A DNA stretch of 64,000 nucleotides from Trichoplax sp. H2 (lineage: Eukaryota; Placozoa; Uniplacotomia; Trichoplacea): NCBI GenBank assembly GCA_003344405.1, contig NOWV01000004.1, forward strand, positions 1,302,001 through 1,366,000, read 5' to 3'. Below, one piece after another: positions 47,767 through 61,298 of this stretch. Each line of letters opens with the position of its first letter. The stretch's first letter is position 1. The position numbers and the translations under genes are program-made. The notes under the pieces were generated by a model that was not told where the DNA came from, made no database searches, and saw only the letters and a list, made by a program, of their open reading frames with translations.

Positions 47767-48977
47767 ATGGCTGATGCCAAGCTCAAAATTCTTTGCGTAC
47801 ATGGATATCGTCAAAGCGATAAGATCTTTGCAGAAAAGACGGGTGCACTACGGAAAGGGCTTAAAAAATTAGCAACTTTCACATATTTTACAGCTCCGAA
47901 TCAAGTGTTACAAGATTCTGATGGAAATGATTGTAATGATGACGGTCAATTTGGTAAGAACTGCAGAAATGCAATGTCTTCTCATGGCCATTTCGATCTG
48001 TAATTAAAATAGTAGATCCAGTAATATCAAGTACTACTAATACAGTTCAATGGATATAGAATAACTGTCTTTTAAAAGGATTTTAAATTGGATAATTGAT
48101 CAATGTACACAACTTTATTGCCCTTTTACTTTATAAAAAGTAACGAAATTTCCCTAATTGCAAATCAAAAAATGACGTGCAAATAACAGCGGTTATATTA
48201 ATATTTTCTTGTATGCATATAACACATACTGAACGCGGCACGAAGAAGCCTGTGATTAAATGAAACAGAACATAATATTCAAAGGCAATTTACTCCAATT
48301 TGGTATCACGGTATACTCATAAATATTTTGCAATTATCCTTTATCATATGAAATAGGATGGTGGTTCTCCAAAGATAATAGGACATATAGCGCCTTGCAT
48401 GCTGTGGATATTGACCTAGGATATCACGAATCTCTGCAAGCATTTAGAAAGTTTTGCTTAGATACCGGACCTTACGATGGTGTACTAGGTTTTAGTCAAG
48501 GTGCTTGTATGGTTTCTATTATCTGTACTTTGCAACAACGTCAAATCCTTGATTTGCCCTTCAACTTTAAATTTGCAATCATCATGGCTGGTTTTAAATC
48601 ATTACTATCTCCTCATCTGCAATTTTTCACTGATCAGATTGTATTACCGAGTTTGCATGTTTTTGGCAAAGCAGATCGAGTTATCCCAATTGGTAGGTTA
48701 AATGGATCTCTTCATGCTCTTAAAAGTTAAATATTTATTACTTCAAACATGTAATTGTATTTTCTGTCAGCCACATTAATGAACATGACTGCTGTTAACC
48801 ATACTAATAAAACGGATCGCCATATTTCTCTCATCTCTTACATATGTAGAACTTAGCCAAGAACTAGCCAAAAATTTTAAAGACCCAACATTAATTATTC
48901 ATGAAGGTGGACATTTTGTGCCTGCTGCTGCGCCGCAAAGAAAAGCTTATATGGAATTTCTTCAAAAGTTTATTTAA
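47767..48977 (+). CDS. OVCA2: OVCA2-type serine hydrolase (FSH1 family)
   Basis: Small alpha/beta hydrolase of the FSH1/OVCA2 family; the human member is an esterase that prefers long-chain alkyl esters. Three in-phase exons, 47767-47953, 48357-48692 and 48850-48977, give 216 aa (human 227). The start MADAKLKILCVHGYRQS matches the family N-terminus, with the first strand and the HGYRQS oxyanion loop. The nucleophile Ser is in GFSQGA, the acid Asp in FGKADRVIP, and the catalytic His in EGGHFVPA, so the triad is complete. WWFSKD and MAGFKS are further family marks. AATAAA at 49034-49039 supports a short 3' UTR. It is head-to-head with SPG7 and tail-to-tail with the WDR97-like gene. Confidence 0.95.
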
Positions 48978-49033
48978 TAATCATGTTATTGTACCATATC
49001 AGTAGCATTCACTTCTTTCTCCTTGTTAAATCA

Positions 49034-49039
49034 AATAAA
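49034..49039 (+). terminator. Polyadenylation signal AATAAA for OVCA2
   Basis: AATAAA lies 57 bp past the OVCA2 stop codon on the coding strand. Not proven without transcript ends. Confidence 0.45.
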
Positions 49040-49781
49040 GTAAATTTCTATTTTATAATGTATATTTATTAGCAACTATACCCAAAAAGTAGCCCTGAAT
49101 AATACTAAAGTATTTGCCTTTGATACGCTCCATTTGCAACGAATAACGCTACGTAGATTGATTGCATGCATGAATATTGTGTATACCAATTAATTGCATT
49201 TATTGAGAATTCATGCGCATTAATGAAGAATTTTAACATCACTCACAAATGATGAGTAAATTCACTTCTTATATCTTCGTTTATCAATATTTCATATTAG
49301 TCAATGTTGTCGATTCAAAGTACAAAATAGAATATTCTATCCTAATATGAAACACCAATAATACAGTATAATTATAGTTGTGATATCTGTAATGTAGTAA
49401 AATATAAGTAAACTTTCTCGCATCAGATATTCTACAATAACAATTTAAACATTGACGTCGATAAGAAATAATTGCTGTTAATATAAATTATAGATATTGC
49501 ATAGCATACGATTAGAGTCCTTAATGTATAATCAGTATCGATGAGAAGCTCTGTACTTCGTTCAGAAAATAATACAATTTACGATACATTTGTAACGAAA
49601 AATTTACAGCTTGTGCTTTAAACCATAGCAGTAGTGACTCAAGCATCAATGGAAGACATTAATCATGTAGACCCATATACAATATGGTTTATGCAATTTT
49701 TTTAAGGTAGTAGCATAAACTCTGAATGAATATATTTCAATATGATTCTATTTCAGTATCAAAATGATATAACTGGCGTAG

Positions 49782-49787
49782 TTTATT
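49782..49787 (-). terminator. Polyadenylation signal AATAAA for WDR97-like gene
   Basis: AATAAA on the minus strand lies 49 bp past the stop codon at 49836-49838. Not proven without transcript ends. Confidence 0.45.
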
Positions 49788-49835
49788 ACTCTTTTTACCA
49801 AAATATACTTATTTTTGTTCTCATAAAAGTTAGTT

Positions 49836-52800
49836 TCAAACTGCAGCAGTATAGGAACGACTAGGTACAAAATATTTTTGAGACGATTGTAAAATTAATA
49901 AAGTATTGTCTTTATAGTAACCGTAATACTGAGGATCTTCATTCGCAAATGGAGCAAGTGTCATAACATTCATTCGTAGGGCTAAAGCATTTGTAAATCC
50001 TGAATGCCTTGATTCTCTAGTTGATGGCAAAACTGAAAAAAAGTATGACCGTTTTCAGTGTTTTTAACAGTGAATGAGGATCATTTACATGAAAAACAAA
50101 AATTAGATTTACCTTTGGTATGCATAGCTTCTCTATGAGGATGACAGGCACTAACATGAGTTTCGCCAATTCGAGCTAAGCATGGTTTGCTAGATAAGTT
50201 GATAAAAGTTAATAGCATATATTTTTTAATATTTATAGGGTCGTTGCTCTATCAGATTATTACTATATGATCATAATAATCTATTCGTAAAATAATAGCT
50301 GTATCTTTAATATGGACTACTAAAATTTATTACAGCATTGGCGGTCTATGGATATAATTATTTGAGCAAAAATACGAGCATTATTAAATTTCTATTCCTT
50401 ACACATTAATTTTCGGTAATGCTAATATAGCATTCTTCCTTGTTTCTTGTTCTTTCGACTTTCGCCTCGATTCTTGGCGAGATCTAGATATAAAGAATTT
50501 CTAATTTACTAAAACTATTCAAGATAGCAAATAAGAGACAAACTATCAACATGATTTAGGTATTAATTCTATATCCGAAAGTGTAGCGTATTTAGAATAT
50601 ACTGTAACTATATTCTACTCTTAAATATAGACATGTTGTATTCATCTTATATTTAGACGTATCTACAGTCTGTTCGCTCTACATTCAAATATGGCTTACT
50701 ACATTTAGTTATTACAGTCCTCGCTATTTTCTACAATCTTCTGCTATTCTATAACCTGTTATGGTATATGTTGTATCTAATCCTACAATCATATTCTCTG
50801 CATATGTTCTAATGCCATAGCTATAAATACTGTCGCTTTCTACCTTAGATTTGTTAAGTTGCATTATTAGTCACAGTTAGTATTCACACTTTACTCACGG
50901 CAGCTATCACGCTGATCTACCGTAATTATCACACTGTACGTAACTACTAGCTACAATAAAGTATCCTCTTTTCGTAAGCTCCTTGTGCAATTCTCTGCAT
51001 GGCAACTAAAACCTCATTATCTGACTCTTCGAACCTTCCATCACAGAAAGTAACAATATTTAAATTAGCTTCGTTTTATCATATTTGTCATACTTTTCTA
51101 GCTCTTCTTCTCGAGTAAATTCACAGAAATAATTAATTGCTTCCAGAGGTGTAATAAACGCTATATGAACGGATCAGGTAGAATTAACTTTTATATCAAG
51201 TGAGCAATATTACTTAATATCAAAAAATAATTTATACCATATCATACCTGCTATTTCTGTTGAGTCAGGAGAAATCTCAGGCCGATCCGATACATTCTCA
51301 TTGTTTGGTTGAAAGTTAAGTAAAGCAGCCTAGGTAGGCAAAGTATACAGGAGTAATGAGCTTCATCAATGAGAATGAAAGAAACGTATTGAAATTTAGT
51401 TATCAAGTTAGCTGTAGTGTTCAACAAAAATTACCTTTTTCTTCAAATAATCGGTTACTATAAAACCTGTACCATCACCATAATTCATTAGTAAAAACAG
51501 CGATTAATTTAACTCAAAAATTTTTTTTCAGTTTACTAGACAGGTACTTAAAAGTATGATTTAATAGACAATCACATTATATTCGCTACTTATTAACATA
51601 GCAATTATTTACCAAATGATTGCGCATTGCCTTCCTCTGCTTTATCTTTAAATTTAACTTTCGATATATCTTTGACTATTTTATTTGGATTACTTCTCTT
51701 TTTTCTAAACATAAAATCATTCAATAGGAACATACTGTTATTCGATTGCATATAATGCTGGCTGTACAGTACAATAAATCTATATTGCATACCGCATCAA
51801 TGTAATGCATCATTATTTATATAATACGCACAGTGATAATCCAAGTTACAATTAGCAATAAAATGTAATCATTGCAATCATCATTTTTGTCAATATCATA
51901 TATTTAATATATAGTACTCTAGCTTAGCTATAATCATCGTAAATTAATATCGTATACAAGGTAGAAATGAAGGTAATTATTTAGCTTAACATTATTATCA
52001 CTAATCTATCTCAGTCAGAATTTTCATTGGCAGTTTTATTACCTTGATTGTTTTACTGCTTCTCTTGATGTAGTTATAGTATAGTGCTCGATATGCTTGG
52101 AAAATTTATCAATCCAAGTAGACAGCCACGATTCAGTGAAGCTGTTGAGTTGATTTTTTCTGTCACGATTATTTAAAAACTTTTTCTAAAAGATAAGGTT
52201 AAAAGATTCCAGTTACTAATAATATTAGGGAAATAATTGTAAATAACAAGTATTGCTATACACTAGAGCATATTTTTTTTTTCAAACCATAATTTTATAC
52301 ATAAGTAAAAACGTGTGTAAGATATCGTTATAATAGTTTGGTCTAAATGAATTGATCTATTCTTCTAAGTTACAATTTATGTAGTATATAATCTCATGCA
52401 TGAGGACTTAAGACTTGCCGAATAAAATGTAACCTAAAAACACTGTATTGCGTGCAGAAGAAATTCACTGAATGCCTATAAATATATACATATATATATA
52501 TACAATATATATTTCGTAAGTTGTTATATCATTTTATTACCTTTAAATCCCAGGAATTTATTTCCTTGATCAACATATTGTGTAGATCATATAACCCAAG
52601 TTGATAAAGAATTGTTAAGGCAATATTTCTAAACAACGAAATAACATTAATTACCGCTGAAAGAATATTCGCACTCATGAAGAACTTTTGTGCAATTTAA
52701 GTTTATCAATGACTTCTATAAAACGTAAAACTGATTGGAATAAACAACTTACCTAATTTCTTCATCACCACTTGCTGCTTGAACTAACAGTTCAGCAATA

Positions 52801-55800
52801 TATGCCTTTTCCGATTCTGCTCCAAGTTTATGCAATGCTCTCAAGGCTGCTATAATAATCTAAAATGAAATAAACACATAAAATCACATGCATTTAATTG
52901 AAGTAATAAGAATTTGCTATAACTAGAGCTCTTTGTAATTTTACATTAATTTAATATCTTAACACTCTCTACTAACAATGTTAACAATACTGAGCAAATC
53001 GTTTTAATTTATCTACACCGACTTCCCATATAGCAAATTAAATCGGTTACTGTGAATTAAGAAGTGTCCATAATTTTTGCATTATACCTTTTTGCCATCT
53101 CGCGTATTGACGATGTCTTTTCTAAGTTCTGCTAAAAGCGCTCGAATTAGAAATTGTTTATCTTCCAGTGGATCGTCCACTTGATTTAGAAGGGTACAGA
53201 TGGCCTAAGATTTATAACACATAACGGAATTAGAAATAAAATTTTAAGGCTACCAAATTAAAATTATCGATAAAAAAACTCTTAAAGTATTATTATAATC
53301 ACACATGCAGCGAATCAGATATTAATCATTCAAGGTTTATTGCATTAATCGCAATAAACTTTCTTACCTCTAGGATTCCTACTTTAGTAGAATTGTTCGG
53401 CGATTTAAGCTTGATCATTAGCGCATCTAAGAATTGCTCAATACTTTCAATTTTTGGAAATGACTATTTAAAGTAGGCATAAGAATAAATTACATTAGTT
53501 TCCTTTTAAGATACAGTTGATCTAATTGAATACTTAGTTAAAAAATCTAATTCACAGCTCATTAATAGTAATTGAAGTGTTGAAGCGAAATTTTAATAGA
53601 AAATAAAATCTTTCACCTCATCTTCAATATCAGGGAAGGCCTCTTGAAACCATTCGTCATCCTGAAATTGAGCGATAAAATTAGGTAAGGTTCTCTTAGG
53701 CGGCTCGGGTGATGGAATTCTTGGCGGAGGGGAAGGTGATGGAGATGGTGATGGTGTCTTTTTGGTCTCTTCTTTTTTCCTGATAATGCAAAATAGAATT
53801 AAAGTACACTCATGTTAGACTACTAAAAAATTTCACTATATCTATCATCTGGAAAGAGCTATCCCTTTTATTTTATAGCTCACTTTAAATATTGTTTTCT
53901 CAACTTGTCACGAAGTGGTCTCGATAGATGCTTTTCTACAGGTGTTCTAGGATAAATCTCTGGGTCGTCTTCATCGCCTGATATTGGGGTATCATTTCGT
54001 GAATCGTCTGTAACATCTGGTGAATTGCTTTCTCTTAATGCTTTCTGCAATCTTTCATAATAGCTTGTCGACTGTGGTATATCAGGAGATTCATTTTCAT
54101 CTGGTGGAATTTTAGTCTATATAAGAGGCGAAAATGATAGTGTTATTTATTCATCATATTGATTTATCACCAGATTTTAATTCTGAACGCTTTACAGAAA
54201 GTATGTCATACCATAATGCTCTTGTTATATTTATCAATCATAGCAATGACTGGAGTCTATCATATAGACGTTAAAAAATAGAGCTATATTATACTATATT
54301 CTAAATACTATATTCTGAAAGCATTCGATCTCGATCTGTACATATTAATTTAGTCAATATGACGGATTACTGTAGTACTTAGTATGTGATAGTATAACAA
54401 CGAACTACGACTAATTTAAATTTCACATTTTAAAGTGTTATAATTGCCTTATTATATATATATATACGAGTATTTATCTTTCTAATCTATCGATTTCTCT
54501 TTTGGACAGTTTGATAATTTCAAACTGAAAACTATTTACCTTTCTACTGTCTAAGAAAGCTAATTGTTCCGTCGTTAATTGTGGTAATTCCCAATTCTGA
54601 TCATTCCAGAAATTCTCATCATCTGTATCATCATCTTGAAATAAAGCCCGAGCCAAAATTGAATTAGGAACATATCCATCTGGAGCAAGTGCTGCATCAT
54701 CCACTAATTGATAGCGTATTAGTTGCTTTTTAGCAGGCCTGCGAAAGAATCCTGTCTGCGGATATTGAGGAATTTTGAATGATGAATCTGGAAACAACAA
54801 AAAGTTCAATTTGATATGAACCATAAGTTAAGCTTTGGAACTTTTTCATTAGATTTAGGCATTAATTCTAATTATTTTTCAAGACTAATAATTGATTTAA
54901 TCAGCAAATTTTAAATCAAAATATTTAGTAATGAATTTATTCCTTGTTAATTAGATTTCCATAAAACTATTAAGATATCCTAGGGAAACGCAATAGCTTA
55001 TAAATATGATCTACTAGTTGCTATTATATATGTATATATTACTTTCATCTTTTGATGAGCTATCAGAATGATATGCATCTTCATCATCACTCTCAATAGT
55101 GACCTATTAAAAGCAAAAGAAAACGTCTTTTACAATATCGCAAAATTTGACTACTCTGAATTTTTGAAATCTAATAATTAGTGTTGGATTCATCTAAAAT
55201 ATAGCTATGGAAGCTTGCTTTACGCTTAATTATTTAAAATTTACAATTAACTTACTTTTGTCTTTTTATAGTAAATAGAGTTATAGAAGAGATCCAAGTA
55301 TTTTTTAAGTGCTACTTTATTGACGTTAGGTTTTGTTTTTGGTTTCTATTTCAAAGTTTTTAATTGTTAGTATGTAAATCCGTATATACGCGCCTAGCAA
55401 TGTCAAAATATAGCAAATGGACATTGCTATATTGTGTAGTGTAACTTATTATATTGACTTGAGAAAAATTAGGCTGCGGTATTAAAATTTATATCGAATC
55501 AATTAATATTCATGTGTAATTTACCGGTGGCCGAACTGAAAGTTTGCCTTGGGTGATTGCATCTAATTCTTCTTCACGAGCTTTAATGCTAGCATAGCCC
55601 TATATTTCGTGACATAGTAAATAGAATACGGGTTGAGGATTGAAACAGCATGGAAAATCAGTTAAAAGAGAATGAAATACTGACATGCTTAAATCTTTCA
55701 ACATAAATGATATTGCTTGATATTTGAGTTTGTTTTTCTCACCTTTTCTTTCGTCTCTCGTTGCATTCGCTGCTCTAATGCTTCTTCATCATCCAGTACG

Positions 55801-58800
55801 TCTACATATTCGCTAGCTCTAAATAACATTATCAATTAATAGATTAGAAACGCCCCAAAAAATACATACAAAGTATCGACATTAAATAAGACAGAAGCTT
55901 AAGAACTATTATAACTTACTCGTATAAGCATAGTGAAATAAATCAATTTTAATCTGCACCTTCACTATTGATAACTTACACATGAGCTGTTGGCTTGGCG
56001 ATCTGTAAACGTTTTTTATCCATATGGGGTAATGTTTCAATGTAATCGTAATGTTGCTTTACTTCGCAATTTTTAAGGACATTCGGAAATTGCATTACTA
56101 CCATATGTCTTAGATAACTGTCAGGTAGATCTATTATATTTATTAACAAAGTTAACACGTATCAATATAATATAAAAGGTAATAAGAATAGTCAATGATC
56201 TCTTACACCCGTATAATATTATCAAAAGTCAAGCTATACCAAATCAACTAAAATAAGCACTTTAACTTTAATAAGTTTAATTACTTATACGTTTTTATTG
56301 ACCTTAATTAATCTTAATCTATAATATCAATAACTATGTTTTGACATAACAACTGAAAGTTTACTAATTATGAGTATTGCTCTTGTATATTTGAAATGGT
56401 TATAAATGATTTGAAATTAACTATGATCAGAAATCTACGCAACGCAAATTGTTCTCTTAAAAGAAATTTTAATATCGACTTAATATGGAAGCCTTACAAT
56501 CTTGATGACAGATTTTATGAACATGACTTCCTATTCCTACGAGGATATCACCACGATCGCTACAAAATGTTATTCCAGTTGCTTTTGCATTTAATTTAAT
56601 AACCCTGGATAATGTTAATAGTAGTTGTTTAGAGATAGACACCACCCAATTCGCAACCAGTAATGAGAATTACTCGCCAATTTAATTAATAATTTAGTTA
56701 TTGACTTATAGGACAGATAATTTGTAAGTTCAAATCTATTACCGTTGTAATTGGCTATATTCATCCCAAATTCTGACTGTTCCATCCATACTAGATGAGG
56801 CAAATAGTTTCATCTTTGGACAAGCCGCCAAACCCGTAATATGTTCTGTGTGGTCATCTTCTGCATTATGATTGTTACGATCTAATATCATAAATTAGAA
56901 AATAATACAGTAAACATATAGATAATGTTCTTATGAAGTAACAACGCTAAAGTATGGCAAAAATTTGCATCTTAACAAGTCATTTGATGTGTATGCAGTA
57001 AACTATAGGATTTGTTTTATTAGCGGAAAGAACTAAAAACACTTGAATTCTATCTAAGATTGATTTGAACTAATTAAAAATCCAATAATTTCTAGTACGT
57101 ACAATCGTATTATTGAAATAGATGCCAATAGCTTACTTTTATGTATTACGTTGTAAATAACTGTCGAAAAATCGCCTTTGGAGGGTTCATGGAATGCAAC
57201 CATTAATCTATGATCAATAACTGCTAAATGATGAGGTAATTGTCCACAGTAAAACAGCATAATAGGGACCAATTTTTCTTCTGAAAATGCATGTACCCGC
57301 CAAACTTTAACTGTGTTGTCTAGTCAGAATAGAATCATTCCCGTAAATTAATTTGAAAAGGAGATTGTATTTGAATTAATATTTCCTAAATACATTTAAT
57401 CATTTTAAATCACGGGTGGTATTTATAGCATAGTCTAGGCTAATGAGAAAACTGGAATTAGGATTATAATGTTTAAATATTAATTGATAATACCTTTTGC
57501 GGAAGAAATGATTTGATCTCTGAGTGGGTTAACTTCCATGCCAGTAATTTCAGCTCCATGTCCCTTTTAGGTTATTGTAGATATTAATTTAGTTTATTTA
57601 TAACAATCAGTCATAAATACACAATAATATAACATATATAGGCAACATTTACATAATGCTGAATACAAGCATGTGGTCTTAATTTAATCTGAAGATACGA
57701 TAGGACATCAGTTAATATCGCTATTATTATAATGTTGCAATTTATATACCTCTATTTCATACATAGGTGTTCCATAATCTCTAGCATCATACATAGATAT
57801 TAGGCCATTTTTTCTACCACCAAATACTATAGAAATTGTAGGCAAAGTTTCGTTACCAGCTGTACCAGCTTGAATGGCGGTAGCTATGTAGCTCCATCCG
57901 CCTTCTTTGGATTTTTCCTAGGAATTTAATATAGTTAACAAATGAGCTATAAGCACCTATTTCGGGCCTATCATTAACGTTGAGATGTATTTCATTCTCA
58001 ATTGCAACGTCATAAAATCTAATTTTGATTATCAGCAAATTTATTGGCATTTATTGACTGAATCAAAAACTACTAAAATAATGTTTAATGAGAGGCTTGT
58101 ACTCACATCTTCTGAGTAGTCATAGGCGCAAAGGCGGATAATTATATCTGTCATATCAATGTAATGAAGTTATAAATTAATAACTGAAATTGTTATTTAG
58201 AAGTGTACATAGATTGATGTTTATAATACCCTTTAATTAATTAATAGCTAACATTCGAACAGGCGCTTCATAAAAGGGCTATGTTTCACGTTATGACAGA
58301 ACATGATTTTACAAACATTTACCATCTTTTCCTTTGCTTGTTTGCCAGCTGTCAATAATCTGGCAAGGATTAGTTAATGGTTTGCACTTGACAACTTTTC
58401 CATCACTAGTAGCTGCGAATAGTAAATCTAAAATGCAGTAAATCGAGCAATTTTTATTGACGCTTCCGTTGATCTATGTATATTGTATAATCATGTTCTG
58501 TGCACTTACCTGTTTTATGTGAATATCCAATATCCAATATTGCTACTGACATTGGCATCAGTAATGTAGACAGAATGTCCCCTTCATCTGTATCGATCAT
58601 CCGCACTGCGCTATCAGCAGCAATACAGAAGGTTCGAGGAGGATACTGTGAAAGTATAGGAAAGAAATTAATATAAAAAATTATCCACTTGCATCCAAGT
58701 TAATTAACTAGATATGAGAATCTAATTTATATAAAATATTATTCTACTCGATAACTCATCTTAGAATTCCCAACTACTATAGAATTGTAGAAGATAACAA

Positions 58801-61298
58801 TAGACTATATTTAGTGGAGTAGATTAGGTCTTAAGGATTATAATTTACTGATCTTGCTTCAAATCTGTAATACTACCTATACCGTTACTTTAGTTGATAG
58901 ACTAAACGACCTCCGATTTCTTACGAGAGTCAAAACTAACTATTGTTTAATGCTAAGCTTCAATACAGCTATAGCTTATTCTCCCTTACCTTTGGGTGAG
59001 AAAAGTATTTTATATTTTTGACAATGCTCCTGTAAACGAATACCGTAGCAAATTAAAAATCAAACGGACCGTATTTATATTTTTTGCACAATGCAAAGGA
59101 GATATTTGACGACTTTGATATCGTATTAAATATTAATAGTCTTAAAATGGTCTTACCCTATGGCAGCAAGAACATTATGGCAATGTTTACTTTTCCAACC
59201 ATGAACACCCCAGGAAGTGAAGGATAACATATAATCGAAACCACCCCTAGACCAAAGCCCTTCTACTGGTCCGTCATTAACAATTCTAATTTCAATTCGA
59301 AAAACAATACAGCCGTTAAGAAACTAACGTTACTACTACTGAAATAACCAAAACCTTTAAATCTTAGTTGTTGGTAATTAATTTGTTAAATAAAGTGCTT
59401 TGCAGATACATCTAGTTAATTACTTGTCCGCTTCATCAAATGTTTCTAAACTCCATACGCGCATTGTGGTATCCCTTGAACCAGATACGATATAGGGACC
59501 AAATGGGTAACTGGACAAACATGTTACTTCGTCAGAGTGTCCAACAAATACTAAGCGTAAGTTGTAATTGTTATCCCAAACTTTGACTGAAATGTAAATT
59601 TCAAATTGAAAGTATATTTATTATAGGTGTATGCAATGTACTCATATACCGTTTCATATTTTATAAAAATAGTTAGCAATTTAATTGAATAATAGTCTTT
59701 AACGTACTATATGATACTATATTGAATGTGTACGTATATCAAAATACCTGACCCGTCTTTACCAGCCGTAACAAGGTTCTTGAGCGGGTCGTAAAATATC
59801 ATGCTAAAGAAGGTAGTAACAAAAATGATTACGTTAAACAACTACAGATTGAAAGTACTCTGATTTATATAAATACTAATAATGAAAAGCACTCAAATTC
59901 TGTGCTGAATCGTACCAAGTTATTTTCTTGATATGAATATCTTTTAGGGTTCCAATATGTTGATTCTTTCGGGTATAAAATATCTGTTGTAATACAGATG
60001 TTTTAAGGCATGACATTTTAAAACTGTAAAGGCATTATCTGATGGGAAGTCAATTTTGTCATTTCTATCCTCATTTCGCTAATTTATGCTTACCATAACA
60101 GAGTTATTAACGGCACCAAAACATCTTTGTGATCGGCTAGCAGTTTGTTCCATAGCTAGTAGTTCAACGGTATCTTTCTGATTTAATTGATCCTGGATTT
60201 TAAACGTTATTGTTAGTAGCGGATGTAATATCAAATTGTTATCTATAATATCAGAGTTATGATACAAGTACGTAGATATTACATTAAATGACTAATATTA
60301 TCAATAATCGAATATTTATTACCTGAATAACCTGGCTGGGAACTAAATGTCTAGCACTATGCCTGAATGTCCATATCTGCATGCAAGGATTATAGTAAAA
60401 TAAGTTATCATAAAAGTTATAATTGTTAAGTGGAATATTTTTTTCCTTAGCATAGGATTACTGACAGCGGCGACTTTAAATAACTAACTCAGTTGTTACT
60501 GGTACATAATAAATTATTAGGGAAGACTAATGACTTACAGTTATATTTCCTACGCCACCAGTCAATAGTTCATTAGTTGTCTCATTATATTTCGCACTAT
60601 TAGATAATTGTGATTATAATACAATATTAGAGGACAGAAAAGGTATCCGTATTTGTATCAGGGAATTTAAATAATAGACCGATATTTACCATGCAATTCT
60701 ATCCGGTGATTTAGCAGTGGATATTACTTCAAAGTTGTCATTTAAGACCTGAAGTGCATATGGTCACACAATTTTCAAATTAGAAGATATTTGGTAGCTT
60801 ATTAAAAGTGAATTACTCTATAACAGATCTAGCCGTATTCGCTCTAAGGCTGTAGACAATATCTTCTCTGCTCATTAAAAATATATAATATTGGCCAATT
60901 TATTTAGGTTATAGTACCTTTAATTTTCTGTCATGACACCAGCCAACATATTGATTTACATCAGGAGCATATAAAAAGTCGGTTATAAGAGTTGGTAGTT
61001 TATAAAATTCCTTCAGTCCAGTTTTTCTGTATAAGTGAAAGCCAGTGCTATCAAGGATGATATGAGACTTTATGTTGATGTTAAATATGACTCTATATAC
61101 TATATCATCGGCATATATATTTCCAACTTGCTGAACGCCATGAACAATAGTTATATTGCTAGGTTTTGGCTTTGTTTTTGATAACACTGCTTTACGAATA
61201 ACGTTCCAATAATACCATGGAGTTTTAATGATCTCACTTTCTTTCGATCTTAAAGATAAAACTGAAGTAGATCTAGATGTATCTGGTTTGTCTTCCAT
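49836..61298 (-). CDS. Large WD40-repeat protein, WDR97/WDR87 type
   Basis: Thirty-eight in-phase exons give 1438 aa: 61298-60918, 60748-60690, 60596-60539, 60376-60323, 60192-60094, 59983-59916, 59803-59748, 59586-59424, 59285-59157, 59029-58990, 58645-58510, 58427-58323, 58147-58107, 57917-57750, 57563-57494, 57319-57137, 56881-56743, 56604-56498, 56130-55980, 55818-55743, 55599-55525, 55345-55256, 55103-55043, 54787-54540, 54116-53884, 53779-53617, 53463-53368, 53204-53088, 52859-52753, 52628-52541, 52185-52043, 51704-51613, 51466-51435, 51329-51248, 51160-51094, 51034-50955, 50175-50113, 50032-49836. The first ~660 residues are WD40 blades (LVTAGKDGSVKVWD, YIVSGSRDTTMRVW, LFASSSMDGTVRIWD). 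FCSDRGDILVGIGSHVH leads into YLPDSYLRHMV, then acidic linkers, DGYVPNSILARAL, a PSPSPSPSPPP stretch and HEAT-like helices. The layout suits the poorly known WDR97/WDR87 family, which is enriched in testis and ciliated cells. Family choice is from memory of its architecture, so no symbol is given. Confidence 0.85.

Larger units (their letters stand above)
48978..49835. other. OVCA2/WDR97-like tail-to-tail spacer
   Basis: AT-rich 858-bp spacer. It contains AATAAA on the plus strand (49034-49039) and AATAAA on the minus strand (49782-49787), as expected for two converging 3' ends. No gene and no pentanucleotide array are seen. Confidence 0.55.

Noticed and set aside
52480-52512. TA/ATAT dinucleotide run in a WDR97-like intron
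   Set aside because: Ordinary AT microsatellite, like those at 28367-28381 and 54453-54466; no further structure.
49836-55818. Separate gene for the C-terminal half of the WD40 protein
   Set aside because: Exon phases run without a break from the WD40 part through 56604-56498 and 56130-55980 into this half, and no start codon with promoter context lies between.
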